The notes under the pieces are model-generated. The model saw only the letters and a program-made list of their open reading frames with translations, had not been told where the DNA came from and did not search any database. Below, in pieces: positions 34,923-42,853 of a stretch of DNA of 64,000 bases. Position 1 is the first letter of the stretch, and the number at the start of each line of letters is the position of its first letter. The DNA comes from Proteobacteria bacterium SG_bin5 (GTDB taxonomy: Bacteria > Pseudomonadota > Alphaproteobacteria > Sphingomonadales > Sphingomonadaceae), in assembly GCA_002083475.1 (NCBI GenBank), contig LWDI01000080.1, positions 1-64,000 on the forward strand. The letters are read 5' to 3'. A program made the position numbers and the translations under genes.

Positions 34923-35551
34923 TGGTGGTCGGCGATGCGCAGGCCTGGGCCGATAAATTTGTAACCTTCGACAACCGCTTCCTACAGCGGATCATCGCCG
35001 TATGGCCGTCCTGCATGGCGCTCCTGCCAGGGCAACCTCACGAAGACACAATCACTATCAACCTCGTCGACTTGCTATGGAAGGACGCGACTGTCCGTCG
35101 CCTTTGCCATTGGATAGAGTATCAGTACGAGCCCTTTGGGCTGGCGCCGGATGGCTCAAAATTCAGCAAGGGCAAGATCGACATCGGCGTCCTGCTCACT
35201 TGGAAACGCGATCTCTACCTGGCCTATGAATGCAAGCGGCTGAACGTTGTCGGACCAAGCGGACGCAGTTCTCTTGCGACAGCCTACGTAACGCAGGGGA
35301 TGATGCGCTTCTTGACGGAGCAGTATGCCGAGGGCCTGCCGGTCGGTTGTTTGCTCGGCTATGTGATGGATGGCGATGTGGCGTTTGCCAGCACAGCTGT
35401 GAACGCCGCGATCACGGCTCATGCGCCCTTGCTACTCCTGGCAGGCCCGGACCCAATGCCGCCGGTGGCCGGAACCTCAAGATTTGCGACGCTTCACAAT
35501 CGGTCGCCGGCCGCCAACATCAGCCTACGGCACGCGCTCTTGCCGCGCTGA
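34922..35551 (+). CDS. Putative PD-(D/E)xK nuclease partner of the methylase
   Basis: 209-residue protein with no family I can name. Residues fit a restriction-enzyme fold: E41 in a helix (PHEDTITINLVDLLW), D87 in KIDIGVLL, and E103-C-K105 in LYLAYECKRL, 16 residues after D87, followed by a helical QGMMRFLTEQY. This is the core PD-(D/E)xK pattern. The start ATG overlaps the methylase stop by one base, so the two should be made together. It probably cuts unmodified DNA, but cleavage is inferred, not shown. Confidence 0.6.
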   Translation: MVVGDAQAWADKFVTFDNRFLQRIIAVWPSCMALLPGQPHEDTITINLVDLLWKDATVRRLCHWIEYQYEPFGLAPDGSKFSKGKIDIGVLLTWKRDLYLAYECKRLNVVGPSGRSSLATAYVTQGMMRFLTEQYAEGLPVGCLLGYVMDGDVAFASTAVNAAITAHAPLLLLAGPDPMPPVAGTSRFATLHNRSPAANISLRHALLPR

Positions 35552-35780
35552 CGTCGAGTATCCGATGCCTTCATAGGCCGACTGGGCAAAACGGCCGCTC
35601 CAGCAAGCCGCTCGCCAGGTCTGCCGGATGATAAGCGTGGCTTATCGCAGTTAGTTGCGGGAGATATTGGCTTATTGAGCCAGACCGCTGGATAACTGCT
35701 GGAGACACGTGGATCGGTTCTCTTTTGCCGGACCGTGGTTCGCGTGACTGAAAATTTCGTCACGCAGCAAGGAGTCCGGC

Positions 35781-36482
35781 GTGTTGAAGACCGTAGTGGC
35801 GATCCGGCACATCGAATTCGAAGATCTGGGCTTCTTCGAGGCCCCGCTGAAAGCTGCCGGTTACAAGGTGCACTATTACGACGCGGGAAAGGACGATCTT
35901 TGGACGCTTGACCCGCTTCGCACTCCCCTGATCGTCGTGCTCGGTGGACCGATGGGCGTCTATGAAGGTGACCGATATCCGTTCCTCAAGGAGGAACTGC
36001 AGATTATCCGGGATCGGATCGCGGTCGACAAGCCGATTCTCGGTATCTGTCTGGGCGCGCAGTTGATTGCTCACGCGCTCGGAGCCCGCGTCTATCCGGG
36101 CTCAGCCAAGGAGATCGGCCTGTCTCCGATCAAATTGACGGACGCGGGGCGGCTGTCCCCTTTGTCGGTTATCGCTCCTGAGCAGCCGGTGCTTCACTGG
36201 CATGGCGACACGTTTGATCTTCCCAGAGGAGCAACCTTGCTCGCGTCGACAGACGCATACCCCAATCAAGCGTTCGCCGTCGGCCGCAATATACTGGCGT
36301 TACAGTTCCATCTGGAGGCCGGTGCCAGCATCGAAGAATGGATTGCCGGGCATTCCCGTGAACTGAGATCCGCCGGCATCGACCGTGACGATCTTCAACG
36401 TCGGGTGTGCAAGGCGGCGCCGGGCCTGAACGGGGTTGCGACACAGGTTCTCACCGCTTGGCTTGCCAAGATCGACAACTGA
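35781..36482 (+). CDS. Class I glutamine amidotransferase (GuaA-N-like)
   Basis: 233-residue stand-alone amidotransferase. The nucleophilic cysteine is in ILGICLGAQLIAHALG near residue 95 and the oxyanion region in VVLGGPMGVYE near 52. The catalytic His-Glu pair is in LALQFHLEAGA near 175. Such proteins hydrolyse glutamine or related amides such as gamma-glutamyl compounds. The start is a GTG behind AAGGAG. It begins an operon with pyridoxal kinase, a small unknown protein and a MOSC protein; spacings are 13 bp, then 4-bp overlaps. Confidence 0.88.
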   Translation: MLKTVVAIRHIEFEDLGFFEAPLKAAGYKVHYYDAGKDDLWTLDPLRTPLIVVLGGPMGVYEGDRYPFLKEELQIIRDRIAVDKPILGICLGAQLIAHALGARVYPGSAKEIGLSPIKLTDAGRLSPLSVIAPEQPVLHWHGDTFDLPRGATLLASTDAYPNQAFAVGRNILALQFHLEAGASIEEWIAGHSRELRSAGIDRDDLQRRVCKAAPGLNGVATQVLTAWLAKIDN

Positions 36483-36495
36483 GACTGGCGGGCAA

Positions 36496-37350
36496 GTGGC
36501 TACGGTGAAGCGAATCATCTCCATTCAAAGCCACGTATTGCATGGCCATGTGGGCAACGCGGCCGCAGTGCCGGCGATGACGGCGCTGGGATGCAAGGTG
36601 ACCGCGGTCCCGACCACGCTTCTGTCCAACCATCCGCACTATCCGACAATGCGCGGCCAGATCCTGGACACGAATCTGGTGGCTGACCTCCTGACGGGCA
36701 TCGAAGAACGCGGGCTGGTGGAAGATGCAGCCATGCTCGTCACAGGATATCTTGGCTCCGCCGAGAATGGGCTAACCGTCGCCGACTTCGTTGATAGGGC
36801 CAAGGCGCGCAACCCTGACTTACTGATCGTCTGCGATCCGGTGCTGGGTGACGAGGATCTCGGGCTCTTTACTGACCCACTGCTCATAGAGGTCTATCGC
36901 GAGCGGCTCATGCCGCAGTCCTGGCTCGTCACCCCGAACAGGTGGGAAGCACAGCTTCTGGTTTCCGCCGACCCGCGCGGCGAGTTGGAACTTCTTCAGC
37001 AACTGCGCCTGACGGGGGCGACGAACGTAGTCGTGACCGGCGGCACCATCCAGCCCCGTCCGCTGCGGACGATCGGCTTAGACGGCGGGGGATGCTGGGC
37101 GATCGAAACACCGTGGCTGCCAGCGCGCGCCGCTGGAACGGGCGATTATTTCACGGGGGCCTTGGCGGGTGCAATCATGTCCGGAGAATCGATCAGGGCC
37201 GCAGCGGAACGCGCGGTCACAATGACCCATCGGCTGCTCGCTCGAACTTCGGCACTTCCCTGGTCGGAGTTGCCGATTGACGATTACCCGGCAGCGATAG
37301 AAGCCGATCCACGCTTTCGTGCGGTCTCCTTATTCCAGGCTGCATCGTGA
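36496..37350 (+). CDS. pdxY: Pyridoxal kinase
   Basis: 284-residue ribokinase-fold enzyme that phosphorylates pyridoxal to make PLP. SIQSHVLHGHVGNAAAVPAM near residue 9 is the substrate-binding signature of PdxY/PdxK. DPVLGDEDLG near 115, TPNRWEAQLL near 144 and the catalytic GTGDYFTGAL near 215 follow in family order. The start is a GTG preceded by a GCGGG; a second GTG lies three codons on. Its presence beside a MOSC protein and an amidotransferase is unusual for a salvage gene. Confidence 0.9.
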   Translation: MATVKRIISIQSHVLHGHVGNAAAVPAMTALGCKVTAVPTTLLSNHPHYPTMRGQILDTNLVADLLTGIEERGLVEDAAMLVTGYLGSAENGLTVADFVDRAKARNPDLLIVCDPVLGDEDLGLFTDPLLIEVYRERLMPQSWLVTPNRWEAQLLVSADPRGELELLQQLRLTGATNVVVTGGTIQPRPLRTIGLDGGGCWAIETPWLPARAAGTGDYFTGALAGAIMSGESIRAAAERAVTMTHRLLARTSALPWSELPIDDYPAAIEADPRFRAVSLFQAAS

Positions 37351-37631
37351 TCCGCTTCAGCATCGACGTCGCGAAGCACGGAAAGAAATGGTGCACCGTC
37401 ATCGTGGAGGCTTCGGATGCCAATGGCATCCTGAAAGATGTCCTCGGCCAATTTGCCGAGGACCAAGGCTATAGGCACACGATCTGGCGTGAACGCGAAG
37501 CCAGACGCATTGTCGAGGTCACCGATCAGGCGAGGATCATCGGCGCCACCTACGACCGCGAACGGATCGCTGCGGAGACGTTGTCCGATGGAGATACCGA
37601 AAACCTCGCTGCAGGTGGGTCCGACCAATGA
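37347..37631 (+). CDS. Small protein of unknown function, 94 residues
   Basis: GTG start overlaps the pyridoxal kinase stop, and the TGA overlaps the MOSC start, so it is locked into the operon. The sequence is soluble and mixed alpha/beta (IRFSIDVAKHGKKWCTVIVEA, then VLGQFAEDQGYRHTIW). Its end is acidic. I recognise no domain. Its conserved placement would be worth testing across other elements, as it may bind a product or cofactor of its neighbours. Confidence 0.7.
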   Translation: MIRFSIDVAKHGKKWCTVIVEASDANGILKDVLGQFAEDQGYRHTIWREREARRIVEVTDQARIIGATYDRERIAAETLSDGDTENLAAGGSDQ

Positions 37632-38314
37632 GCGTGTGGCCAATCAAGGGCCTGTGCGTTGGATCAGTGCGGCCACTTGGACCGAGCGCTGTTGCGAGTG
37701 GCATCATCAAGCAATCATCCGATCGACCGATCCTGCTCACCAAGACCGGCTTCGTCGGGGACGAGCAGGGCGACAAGCGACACCATGGCGGCCCCGACAA
37801 GGCTGTGCACCATTACCCGCATGACCACTACGCTGCCTGGACTGCCGATCTCGGCGAACACCCGCTGCTTCGTCGTCTAGGCGCGTTCGGGGAAAATATC
37901 TCCACCACTGGGCTGACCGAAGCAAACGTCGCCATTGGCGATCGTTTTCGCTTGGGCAGTGCGATCGTCGAGGTATCCCAGGGTCGCCAGCCATGTTTCC
38001 GGCTGAACCTCAGGTTTGAGATAGGCGATATCGCGGTCAGAATGCAGCGCACCGGCCGCACGGGGTGGTATTATCGCGTCGTCGAAGAAGGATTAGTCGC
38101 GCCTGGCGATACACTTCGGCTTCTGGACCGCCAGACACCCGGCTGGACCATCGAGCGGCTACGCCGGATTCTTTACGTCGACATGCTCAATCAGGCGGAA
38201 CTCCAAGAGGTTGCCGCCTTGGCGCACCTTCCGGAGCGCTGGCGCCGCACCGCTGAGCTTCGCCTTCGAACAGGGGTCGTCGAGGATTGGAAGCCTCGGC
38301 TCGACGGGCCGTGA
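37628..38314 (+). CDS. MOSC-domain protein, YiiM-like
   Basis: 228-residue molybdenum-cofactor-binding protein. GDEQGDKRHHGGPDKAVHHY near residue 45 and LRRLGAFGENISTTGL near 81 are MOSC landmarks. The cysteine in SQGRQPCFRLNLRF near 122 is the likely Mo ligand. A C-terminal three-helix part (from 170) matches YiiM, which reduces N-hydroxylated bases such as 6-hydroxylaminopurine using an electron donor. A flavin reductase fragment directly follows, as would fit such a donor. Confidence 0.88.
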   Translation: MSVWPIKGLCVGSVRPLGPSAVASGIIKQSSDRPILLTKTGFVGDEQGDKRHHGGPDKAVHHYPHDHYAAWTADLGEHPLLRRLGAFGENISTTGLTEANVAIGDRFRLGSAIVEVSQGRQPCFRLNLRFEIGDIAVRMQRTGRTGWYYRVVEEGLVAPGDTLRLLDRQTPGWTIERLRRILYVDMLNQAELQEVAALAHLPERWRRTAELRLRTGVVEDWKPRLDGP

Positions 38315-38363
38315 TGCAAAGCCTGCTGACAAAGCATCGTACAAACTCAAGGAGTATCAATCA

Positions 38364-38546
38364 ATGAAACGGCTTTCCCAGTCTGCTATCGAGCGCGTCA
38401 ACACGCCCCTGCACGAGGCGGATATATTCCTCTGCGGCCCGAAGCCGTTCCTCCGAGCGATAGTTAACGGGTTGCGCGGCATCGGCATTCCGGAAAACCA
38501 GGTGCATTTCGAGTTCTTTGGACCTGCTGAGGCGCTCTACGCTTGA
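38364..38546 (+). pseudogene. C-terminal fragment of a flavohemoglobin/ferredoxin-reductase NAD domain
   Basis: 60-residue frame starting at an ATG behind AAGGAG. Its end, DIFLCGPKPFLRAIVNGL then GIPENQVHFEFFGPAEAL, matches the extreme C-terminus of flavohemoglobins, including the one at 30.9 kb (YYLCGPRPFL, VHFEYFGPAD). All heme, FAD and most NAD sequence is missing. It is probably a remnant joined to new leader sequence by a deletion, yet it still has a ribosome site, so it could be translated. Confidence 0.75.
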
Positions 38547-38621
38547 CCCGTTGATGATGATCAATCGGCGCTTATCCGCGTAGATCGATCACCCGATGTC
38601 TTGTCTGCGGCGGGCGGATCA

Positions 38622-39302
38622 TCATGCCGACGTTCCATGCTCGAACACACGGGGTTGAGGCCGGATGAAGTTTCGCCAGGTCGCCTCCTGCTCCTGCAAA
38701 CCGGCTTCCTCATGCTCTGCGCAGTTGAGCCGGAGATGGCGATCGCCGAAGGGCGCATCGACAAAGGCGCAATGGTGAGGATTGAGCCTATCCTCGTGGA
38801 CGTACGGGCGAAAGAACCGGCAACTCACGCACATCCGCTGCCAAGGGATGTCGCCGGTGGTCTGGAGTGACCGGATCACCTTCACCAATGCCCGAAGCAA
38901 AGCGGCCTGTTCGTCGGCTTCCAATGTCTCGACTGCCTCAGCCAGGAAGATCGGCCATTCCCGGGTTCGATCGGCGGCCGCCTCACCCTCCGGCGAGAGA
39001 ACAAGGTTGATCGAGCGACGATCCGGTCCTGGTTCCTTGACCACAAGCCCCTTGGCAACCAGCGAGTTCATCGCTTCGCTGGCGGTGGGCGCGGAGATAC
39101 CAAGCAGTTTCGCTACTGCCGCCAGCCGCATCCCACCGGGTGCATCGCGAAGCATACCAAGCGCATTTCCCTGCGTCGGGGTGAGTCCGGCCGACCCGGC
39201 ACCCTTCCAGGCGTGGCTACGCAGGAGCAAGCCAATCTTGGTGAGACCAGCGGTTACTCGCCGCGAGATCGGTTCGGATATCGAGTCAAAAATCGCCGAC
39301 AA
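38622..39302 (-). CDS. MarR-family regulator with a C-terminal four-cysteine motif
   Basis: 226-residue regulator. Residues 30-145 form a MarR winged helix (LAAVAKLLGISAPTASEAMNSLVAKGLV, DRRSINLVLSPEG). A C-terminal extension holds C-x2-C-x16-C-x15-C (CVSCRFF, PHHCAF, LRLNCAEH), suited to a metal or Fe-S site or redox switch. It is divergent from the exported protein and the TlpA-like redoxin, with a direct repeat between them that is a likely operator. It may sense oxidants or metal and control them. Confidence 0.87.
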   Translation of the reverse strand: MSAIFDSISEPISRRVTAGLTKIGLLLRSHAWKGAGSAGLTPTQGNALGMLRDAPGGMRLAAVAKLLGISAPTASEAMNSLVAKGLVVKEPGPDRRSINLVLSPEGEAAADRTREWPIFLAEAVETLEADEQAALLRALVKVIRSLQTTGDIPWQRMCVSCRFFRPYVHEDRLNPHHCAFVDAPFGDRHLRLNCAEHEEAGLQEQEATWRNFIRPQPRVFEHGTSA

Positions 39303-39310
39303 AAGTTCGG

Positions 39311-39368
39311 ACTCCTAACATTCTCTTGACGGGTCGCGCTGCGATATTTAGCACTCCTAACACTCTCT
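39311..39368. promoter_or_regulatory. Direct repeat ACTCCTAACAYTCTCT, likely MarR operator
   Basis: Two 16-bp copies with one mismatch, at 39311-39326 and 39353-39368. They are 42 bp apart, close to four helical turns, so both face the same side of the DNA. They lie in the 104-bp gap between the divergent marR and exported-protein genes. A TTGAC hexamer at 39326 lies at the end of copy 1. Confidence 0.6.
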
Positions 39369-39406
39369 GTCGATTCAATCGGTTTCGACACCAACAGGAG
39401 GATGAG

Positions 39407-40150
39407 ATGAGCATATATTCGAAAAGGCTGACGCTGTTGAGCTGCGCTGGCGCGCTCCTCGCGCTGTCAGCCGGCGCGGCCGCACACGACATCAATGCGA
39501 AGCCGGGCAACACCAATTCGACGAGCTTCGACATCGTGCATACGGAGATCGTGCGGTCGGGGACCGACCTGATCTTCCGGATGGCGGTGAGCGGCAAGGC
39601 AGGCGCGTCAAGGCCGTCGAAGTCCGGCAAGTTGGCCGGTTCCACCGTCTATTCCTATGTCTGGCCGACCAGCATCAATTCAAGCGCGGTCGGCTTTGAT
39701 GCCGATCAGGGAATTTTGGCGTTCGCCGTCACATCGCATCCGGATTTCGACGACACGCCGCTCTATGATGAGAATGGTGACGGCGACAAGACGAACGATG
39801 GCGACCTTTGGCACAGCCATTGGGTCGTGCTGGTTCCGGATGATGCCTGTGGAAAGGGATCGCTGAAGATCCGCGACATCCCGGAGGGGACCAAACCCCG
39901 GCTCCCAGCCACCTGGCCAGGCCTGCCGATCCTGATCGACAGCCCCGAGCTTACTCCGCGCATTGCCGGCAAACAGGTGTCAGTCCGGGTGCCAGCCGCG
40001 ACGCTCGGGCATACGGCCGGCGTGAAATTCGACGGCGTCACGGCCGGCCTCAGGATCAACGCTTCGGTGCATGCACCGCTGGTATGCGTGGCCGATGTGT
40101 TCGACGTCGCCAGTGGCGACCTCAGTCTGCCCGGCCGCATTATGAGATAG
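39407..40150 (+). CDS. Exported protein of unknown function with a calcium-loop-like motif
   Basis: 247-residue precursor with a clear signal peptide ending AAAHD (about residue 26). The mature part is beta-rich. It contains DENGDGDKTNDGD near 127, which resembles a calcium-binding loop, and WHSHWVVLVPDDAC near 142 with a His pair. I recognise no family by name. A second cysteine is near 228, so a disulfide is possible, which would fit the thiol-redox protein encoded next. Start ATG follows AGGAGGATGAG. Confidence 0.75.
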   Translation: MSIYSKRLTLLSCAGALLALSAGAAAHDINAKPGNTNSTSFDIVHTEIVRSGTDLIFRMAVSGKAGASRPSKSGKLAGSTVYSYVWPTSINSSAVGFDADQGILAFAVTSHPDFDDTPLYDENGDGDKTNDGDLWHSHWVVLVPDDACGKGSLKIRDIPEGTKPRLPATWPGLPILIDSPELTPRIAGKQVSVRVPAATLGHTAGVKFDGVTAGLRINASVHAPLVCVADVFDVASGDLSLPGRIMR

Positions 40151-40238
40151 GCGTACCGCCCTCGGTTCAGCCTGAACCAATCGGGAGCGGCTGCGCCTGG
40201 GCGGCCCCTTCCGCGCTTTCCGCTCAAAGGAATCCGAT

Positions 40239-40781
40239 ATGGATACTATGCACCTAGCCCCGGAATGGGATTGTTCCGCCTGGCTCAACACGGATGCGCC
40301 GTTGGCGTTGGCATCGTTTCGCGGCCGCCCGGTCGTTGCCGCTGCATTCCAGATGCTATGCCCAGGATGTGTCGCCGAAACCATCCCGCAGCTCAATCGG
40401 GTGGAACAGCTTTTCAGCAAGGATCAGGTCGCTGTCCTCGGTCTGCACAGCGTTTTCGAGCATCACGACGCCATGGGAGAAGCAGGCTTGCGTGCTTTTC
40501 TGCACGAATATGCAGTGCGATTTCCGGTGGGGATCGATCGGCATTTGGTAGGCGACCCTGTGCCGGTGACGATGCGAACATACCAGTTTCGCGGCACGCC
40601 GACGCTGATGCTGATCGACTCCAACGGACGGCTTCGGCGTCAGCACTTCGGCCGTCTCTCCGATCTTCAACTCGGGGCCGAGATCATGGCGTTGATCCGA
40701 GACATACCTGTCTCTGCCTTAGCAGGCGACGAGCCTCCCGGGTCGCCGGCCCGTTGCGAGTTGGGTACGGCATCGTGCTGA
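40239..40781 (+). CDS. TlpA/redoxin-type thioredoxin-like protein
   Basis: 180-residue thioredoxin-fold protein. The redox site is C-P-G-C in FQMLCPGCVAETIPQL near residue 45, and the cis-proline lies in FRGTPTLMLID near 122. VAVLGLHSVFEHHD near 68 and FPVGIDRH near 102 are typical of the redoxin/TlpA group. It has no signal peptide, so it is likely cytosolic, despite the exported neighbour. Probably in the MarR-controlled unit. Confidence 0.88.
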   Translation: MDTMHLAPEWDCSAWLNTDAPLALASFRGRPVVAAAFQMLCPGCVAETIPQLNRVEQLFSKDQVAVLGLHSVFEHHDAMGEAGLRAFLHEYAVRFPVGIDRHLVGDPVPVTMRTYQFRGTPTLMLIDSNGRLRRQHFGRLSDLQLGAEIMALIRDIPVSALAGDEPPGSPARCELGTASC

Positions 40782-40847
40782 AGATAGCGCCAAGATACGG
40801 AACACTGGCCTCGTTGAGCTGCTCTTTCCATACCCAGGAACCGAACT

Positions 40848-41729
40848 TCAGCGAAACCTGTCCCGCAGGATGTTGCCGAACGCGACTGCAGCAGGCGACC
40901 GCGCCGCCGTAGAGGGCAGTAAGAGCTGGATGTCCCGGATCGGCGGAGCGGGATCGAGTTGCCGAAACACCACTCCACTCTGAGCGGGAGTGGCATCGAT
41001 CGGGGATCCCGGCATCACCGAGATGCAAAGCCCCGTCTCGACCAGCTTCAGTATAGATGCGAAAGTGTTCAGTTCGATGATCCGATGCGGAGAGAGTTCC
41101 TGCACCTCGAAGAAGCGATCCAACGCCTGGCGCGTGCCATAGTCCGTGGTCAGCAGCGCAAGGGCTTCATCGGCAAGGGCGTGTAGTGAAATGCTTTCGA
41201 GTGAGGCGAACGGGTGATCCTTCGAACAGGCGAGCATCAGCCGATCTTTGTAGAGAAGCTGCATTGATAACGGCACTTCGATGGGACCGAAGGCGACGCC
41301 GAGATCCAGCGTACCGTCCGCCACTCCCGCTATGATCTCGCTATTGGCCCACTCCAGTGCTGTGACGTCGATTGCAGGGTGTTCTTGCAGAAACGACGCC
41401 AGCACGGGCGTCAGATGTAAAGCGTTGAAGCTCTGCGTGACAGCGAGGCGCAACTTGCCGCGTTGCAGACCACGGAATGCATCGACAGCCTCACGCAGGC
41501 GGCCGGCACTATCGAGCGTACGCCTGGCATGTTCGACCACCAGTTGTCCGCCCTGGGTGACAGCGACACGATGTGGCGTCCGCGCGAACAGTTGTATCCC
41601 AAGCTCTTCTTCGAGCTGACGGATCTGCTGCGACAAGGCGGGCTGTGAGACGTTCAGATCGCGTGCGGCTGCAGTGAAGCTGAGCCGGTCGGCGACTGCC
41701 ACCAAATAGCGCATGGTTCGAAGTTCCAT
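40848..41729 (-). CDS. LysR-family regulator, CynR-like, divergent from the aldolase operon
   Basis: 293-residue regulator. The N-terminal helix-turn-helix is MELRTMRYLVAVADRLSFTAAARDLNVSQPALSQQI; the effector domain starts GKLRLAVTQSFNALHLTP near 91. The start ATG is 5 bp from the palindrome ATAAG-N5-CTTAT, a standard LysR box, so it should autoregulate. It faces the DapA-like/aldolase genes across 164 bp and is probably their activator. Confidence 0.92.
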   Translation of the reverse strand: MELRTMRYLVAVADRLSFTAAARDLNVSQPALSQQIRQLEEELGIQLFARTPHRVAVTQGGQLVVEHARRTLDSAGRLREAVDAFRGLQRGKLRLAVTQSFNALHLTPVLASFLQEHPAIDVTALEWANSEIIAGVADGTLDLGVAFGPIEVPLSMQLLYKDRLMLACSKDHPFASLESISLHALADEALALLTTDYGTRQALDRFFEVQELSPHRIIELNTFASILKLVETGLCISVMPGSPIDATPAQSGVVFRQLDPAPPIRDIQLLLPSTAARSPAAVAFGNILRDRFR

Positions 41730-41733
41730 GGCA

Positions 41734-41748
41734 ATAAGTATTGCTTAT
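41734..41748. promoter_or_regulatory. LysR-type box ATAAG-N5-CTTAT
   Basis: Perfect 5-bp inverted arms around a 5-base centre (TATTG), with the T-N11-A pattern of LysR binding sites. It lies directly before the lysR start, in the gap facing the divergent DapA-like operon. Confidence 0.65.
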
Positions 41749-41893
41749 CTTAGAAAGAAGATCAAGGTATTGGCCTTATATTACCGTCCGCGCGACAACG
41801 CTCGGGACACCACGAGCAAATGCCGTGGCGGTCAGAGCCAGTTCAAACCAGCCATTTCGTTTACGAAAAAGGCGCAAACCGCGGAGATTGCCA

Positions 41894-42778
41894 ATGCAAC
41901 GTGCCCCCATTCACGGCATTATCGCCTATCCGGTCACACCATTCCTCGCCGACGGCTCCCGCATCGATGAGCCCGCATTCCATAAGGTTCTCCAGGCGCT
42001 TCTGGCGACCGATCCCGCCGCCATCGCTATCCTCGGGAGCGCCGGCGAGAGCGCCTATCTTCGGGAAGAGGAATGGCGCCGGGCGGTCGAGTTGGGGGCC
42101 GAAGCAGTCGCCGGCTCGGTTCCGCTGATCGTCGGCATCAGCGAGCTTACCACCGATGCGGCGGTCGCCAAGGCGCGGTTCGCCGAACAAGCCGGTGTCG
42201 ACCGCCTGATGGTCATTCCCATCTCCTACTGGAAGCTCGACCAATCTGAGATCTTCGGCCATTTTCAGGCGATCGCCGAGGCGACCACGCTCCCGATCAT
42301 GGTCTATAACAATCCAGCCACCAGTGGCGTCGACATGCCCCCCGAACTGATGGTGCGCATGGTCCGGGAGATCGAAGGGGTCGACCTAATCAAGGAGAGC
42401 AGCGGCGATCTTCACCGAATGCATGCCATTCACGAACTGTCGAACGGAACGATCCCCTTCTATAACGGTGCCAACCATCTGGCGCTCGAGGCTCTGGCGG
42501 CCGGCGCGGCAGGATGGTGCACCGCTGCACCGAACCTGCTCGGCAAGGATCCTGCCCGCCTCTTCTCCCACGTCGCGGCGGGCGAGTTGGGACAAGCACG
42601 GGAACTCTTCTACAAGCTTCTCCCAGTCCTCCGCTTCATCGTGCACGGCGGCCTGCCGACCACGGTGAAGGCGGGATTGCGTCTCAAGGGGCTGGAAGCG
42701 GGCGATCCGCGACGGCCGCTTCTGCCGCTCGGCGGCGACCGCCTGGAACAACTGCGCAAGCTACTGGCAGCAATCTAA
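41894..42778 (+). CDS. Dihydrodipicolinate synthase (DapA)-family aldolase/lyase
   Basis: 294-residue TIM-barrel class I lyase. It starts HGIIAYPVTPFLADGSRID and has GSAGESAYLREEE near residue 48. The catalytic Tyr is in MVYNNPATSG near 135 and the Schiff-base Lys in DLIKESSGDLHRM near 165. It is not the essential lysine-pathway enzyme by context: it is paired with a class II aldolase and a divergent LysR regulator, so it probably serves catabolism of a keto or hydroxy acid. The substrate is unknown. Confidence 0.88.
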   Translation: MQRAPIHGIIAYPVTPFLADGSRIDEPAFHKVLQALLATDPAAIAILGSAGESAYLREEEWRRAVELGAEAVAGSVPLIVGISELTTDAAVAKARFAEQAGVDRLMVIPISYWKLDQSEIFGHFQAIAEATTLPIMVYNNPATSGVDMPPELMVRMVREIEGVDLIKESSGDLHRMHAIHELSNGTIPFYNGANHLALEALAAGAAGWCTAAPNLLGKDPARLFSHVAAGELGQARELFYKLLPVLRFIVHGGLPTTVKAGLRLKGLEAGDPRRPLLPLGGDRLEQLRKLLAAI

Positions 42779-42853
42779 GCAATTTTCCTCCCGTTCTCCG
42801 AATGGGGACCGAGGGCTTCCCATCGAATACCACTAATCGAGGAGTATCCGACC

